DNA of 6,826 bases from an uncultured Coriobacteriaceae bacterium (GTDB lineage Bacteria; Actinomycetota; Coriobacteriia; Coriobacteriales; Eggerthellaceae), in NCBI GenBank assembly GCA_946623915.1, contig CAMORQ010000105.1, positions 1 through 6,826 on the forward strand, read 5' to 3'. Both the position numbers and the translations under genes were made by a program. The notes under the pieces were generated by a model. The model was given only the letters and a program-made list of their open reading frames with translations. It did no database searches and was not told where the DNA came from. Each line of letters opens with the position of its first letter. Within the stretch, counting starts at the first letter, position 1. Shown piece after piece: positions 5,721 through 6,826 of this stretch.

Positions 5721-6479
5721 TCACTGGCTCTTCGCGTGGATGAGGGCCACGATAGCATCGGCGGATTGGGGCTGCTGCGCTTCGCGGCTTATCGTCGCGA
5801 TACCATCGCCAGCCTGGTCGCCGTAATTCCCGTAATTGGCATGATTGCCGCCGTCGATAATGAGCTCGCTTGACGCAGCCGGCAGCTTATCGTGCGCGTT
5901 GTCGTACGCTTCGCGATTCAGCACGCCGTCGTTGCTCCCCAGTATGGTGACCACGTTTCCACCGTAATCCGAAAGATCGCATGTGGGGTAGGACGCCATA
6001 AGCGCGATGCCGGCAAAAGAGCTTTCGTGACGCGACAGGTAGTTTGCCGCCGCGACGCCTCCGAGGGAGTGTCCCGCGATGACCATGTTGCGATCTGCGG
6101 AAACCGGTCCTGCACGCCGTCTGCCGCATTCTCATTTAGAGTGGCGAGGTTGAACGGCGGCCTTACTAAAACGCTAAGCACTCCCTGCTTGGCGCAGCGT
6201 TCGAGCAGCGGTGCATAGGCCTCGAGCTGCACCTTGCCACCCGGGTAAAACACGAGCCCCATCTGGGGATGCTCCGGTTCGAATACCACCGAGCCATCTG
6301 GCAGCTCGGAACCACCACGCCATCGGCGCTGCCGTTTTCGTCGGCCACGGCTGCAAGCGCCGTCGAGTCAGCGCGATAGTAGTCGCTCGCATACCAGACA
6401 AAACCGCCGCCAGCACTGCCACCAGCATGCCTATTGCAACCAATATGCGCTTTGCACTCCTGCCCGTATGCAGCAACAT
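5721..6479 (-). pseudogene. Alpha/beta hydrolase with three frameshifts
   Basis: From ATG 6479, preceded by AGAGGGG, the protein starts MLLHTGRSAKR and a membrane anchor (ILVAIGMLVAVLAAVL). The frame then changes near 6400-6412 to FVWYASDYYRADSTALAAV, near 6308 to PDGSVVFEPEHPQMGLVFYP, and near 6093 to MVIAGHSLGGVAAANYLS, ending at 5721. Joining the pieces gives about 253 residues of a PF12695-like hydrolase with a full triad: Ser in GHSLGG, Asp in GSNDGVL and His in GGNHANYG. Each change equals the loss of one base, and the third loss restores the original frame. No internal stops occur in the rebuilt sequence, so the damage is recent or comes from assembly indels. The intact 4.5 kb of neighbouring coding sequence argues for real decay. 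It would have acted outside the membrane on an ester or similar bond; the substrate is unknown. Confidence 0.8.
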
Positions 6480-6650
6480 CAGCCCCTCTTTGGCGTGAAA
6501 ACAATGCCCTTTGCAAGCAAGCCGACCATGGCGGGCGAAAGGACGCATTCTGAAGCAAAGGCTCAATCTCGACTATAAAGACACCACCGAAAGCAGCACA
6601 TTCGCCATTCGGAAACAGTGCGCCCGTGCGTCAAGGGAACCTCTTGTCTC

Positions 6651-6789
6651 CGATACCGTATTGCAAGAACATGTCGAAGAGCCTTGCGAGGCCCGTTCTC
6701 CGCATCTGCCTGCATCGTCCATTCGCTGTGTCGAAAACAAGCGCTCCTACGTTACTGTTTGTAGTAATATTATCGCACGGAGATGGCGC
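6651..6789 (-). pseudogene. Gutted second copy of the GT2-GH3 gene
   Basis: The block 6697-6789 matches the leader of the intact fusion gene (2461-2553). Immediately after it, 6651-6693 matches 1673-1715, which encodes the LFDMFLQYGI region (~residues 250-260). About 750 bp between these parts is missing relative to the intact copy. The two parts are out of frame: the initial MDDAGRCGE parallels MDETGRCGE of the long form of the intact gene, while LARLFDMFLQYGIGDKRFP stops at a TGA. Nothing resembling the GH3 part follows. It is a deletion remnant of a paralogue whose promoter still looks intact. Confidence 0.75.
6769..6777 (-). promoter_or_regulatory. Conserved extended -10 of the remnant gene
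   Basis: TGC-GATAAT on the minus strand, as upstream of the intact gene at 2533-2541. Next to it TTACT (6752-6756) and AGTAA (6763-6767) form an inverted pair around the presumed start of transcription; the intact copy has only part of this dyad. Confidence 0.4.
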
Positions 6790-6810
6790 TGGAGCACGAG
6801 GAGGGGCACC

Positions 6811-6826
6811 ATGCCCGAGATTACAC
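6811..6826 (+). CDS. Start of a plus-strand gene cut by the window edge
   Basis: ATG at 6811 follows GAGGAGGGG (6798-6806), a strong ribosome-binding site at suitable spacing. Only MPEIT is visible, so the product cannot be named. It is divergent from the remnant promoter at 6769-6777. Called from the ribosome-binding site and start codon alone. Confidence 0.4.

Noticed and set aside
5721..6479. Programmed frameshifting in the hydrolase
   Set aside because: Three shifts in one short gene without slippery heptamers or evident stimulatory structures is not how known recoding works.

Overview
This looks like an accessory stretch of a fairly GC-rich chromosome. The best guess for the host is a gut actinobacterium of the Coriobacteriia (Eggerthellaceae-like), based on the style of the histidine-kinase C-terminus, the Tat-type leader, the DUF4143 ATPase and the codon use. 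This is inference; no rRNA or other marker gene is present. Only three genes appear intact. They lie among fossils of at least six others.

Left edge (1-350): two nearly identical 29-bp palindromic repeats at a 32-bp period. They are followed on the minus strand by the last ~45 codons of a sensor histidine kinase with no body. Positions 354-2453 (minus): an unusual fusion of a family 2 glycosyltransferase with a GH3-type (acyl-adenylate/amide synthetase) module. That module lacks its C-terminal lid and has a degenerate nucleotide-binding loop. Its promoter and 5' leader (2461-2553) recur without gaps at 6697-6789, where a gutted second copy of the gene lies.

Middle (2454-4297): a gpmA 3' fragment (+) and a lipoprotein signal-peptide fragment (-) overlap between the fusion gene and a membrane-anchored metallophosphoesterase (2819-3916, minus). 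Upstream of the latter are a 17-codon Tat-leader remnant, a TTCGTCAT-rich element and a perfectly phased array of four 23-bp repeats. The array leads into an AAA_14/DUF4143 ATPase with a C-terminal PD-(D/E)XK-like segment (4298-5587, plus).

Right part (5588-6826): further TTCGTCAT copies including a strong 16-bp inverted repeat (a likely terminator), then a membrane-anchored alpha/beta hydrolase broken by three single-base losses (5721-6479, minus). The second GT-gene remnant follows, then the first codons of a plus-strand gene running off the window.

Taken together, the intact GT2-GH3 and metallophosphoesterase genes share a strand and could belong to a cell-surface glycan or lipid modification locus. 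The ATPase, with its own repeats and matching flanking sequences, looks like a separate inserted cassette. The density of gene fragments points to repeated insertion and deletion at this site.
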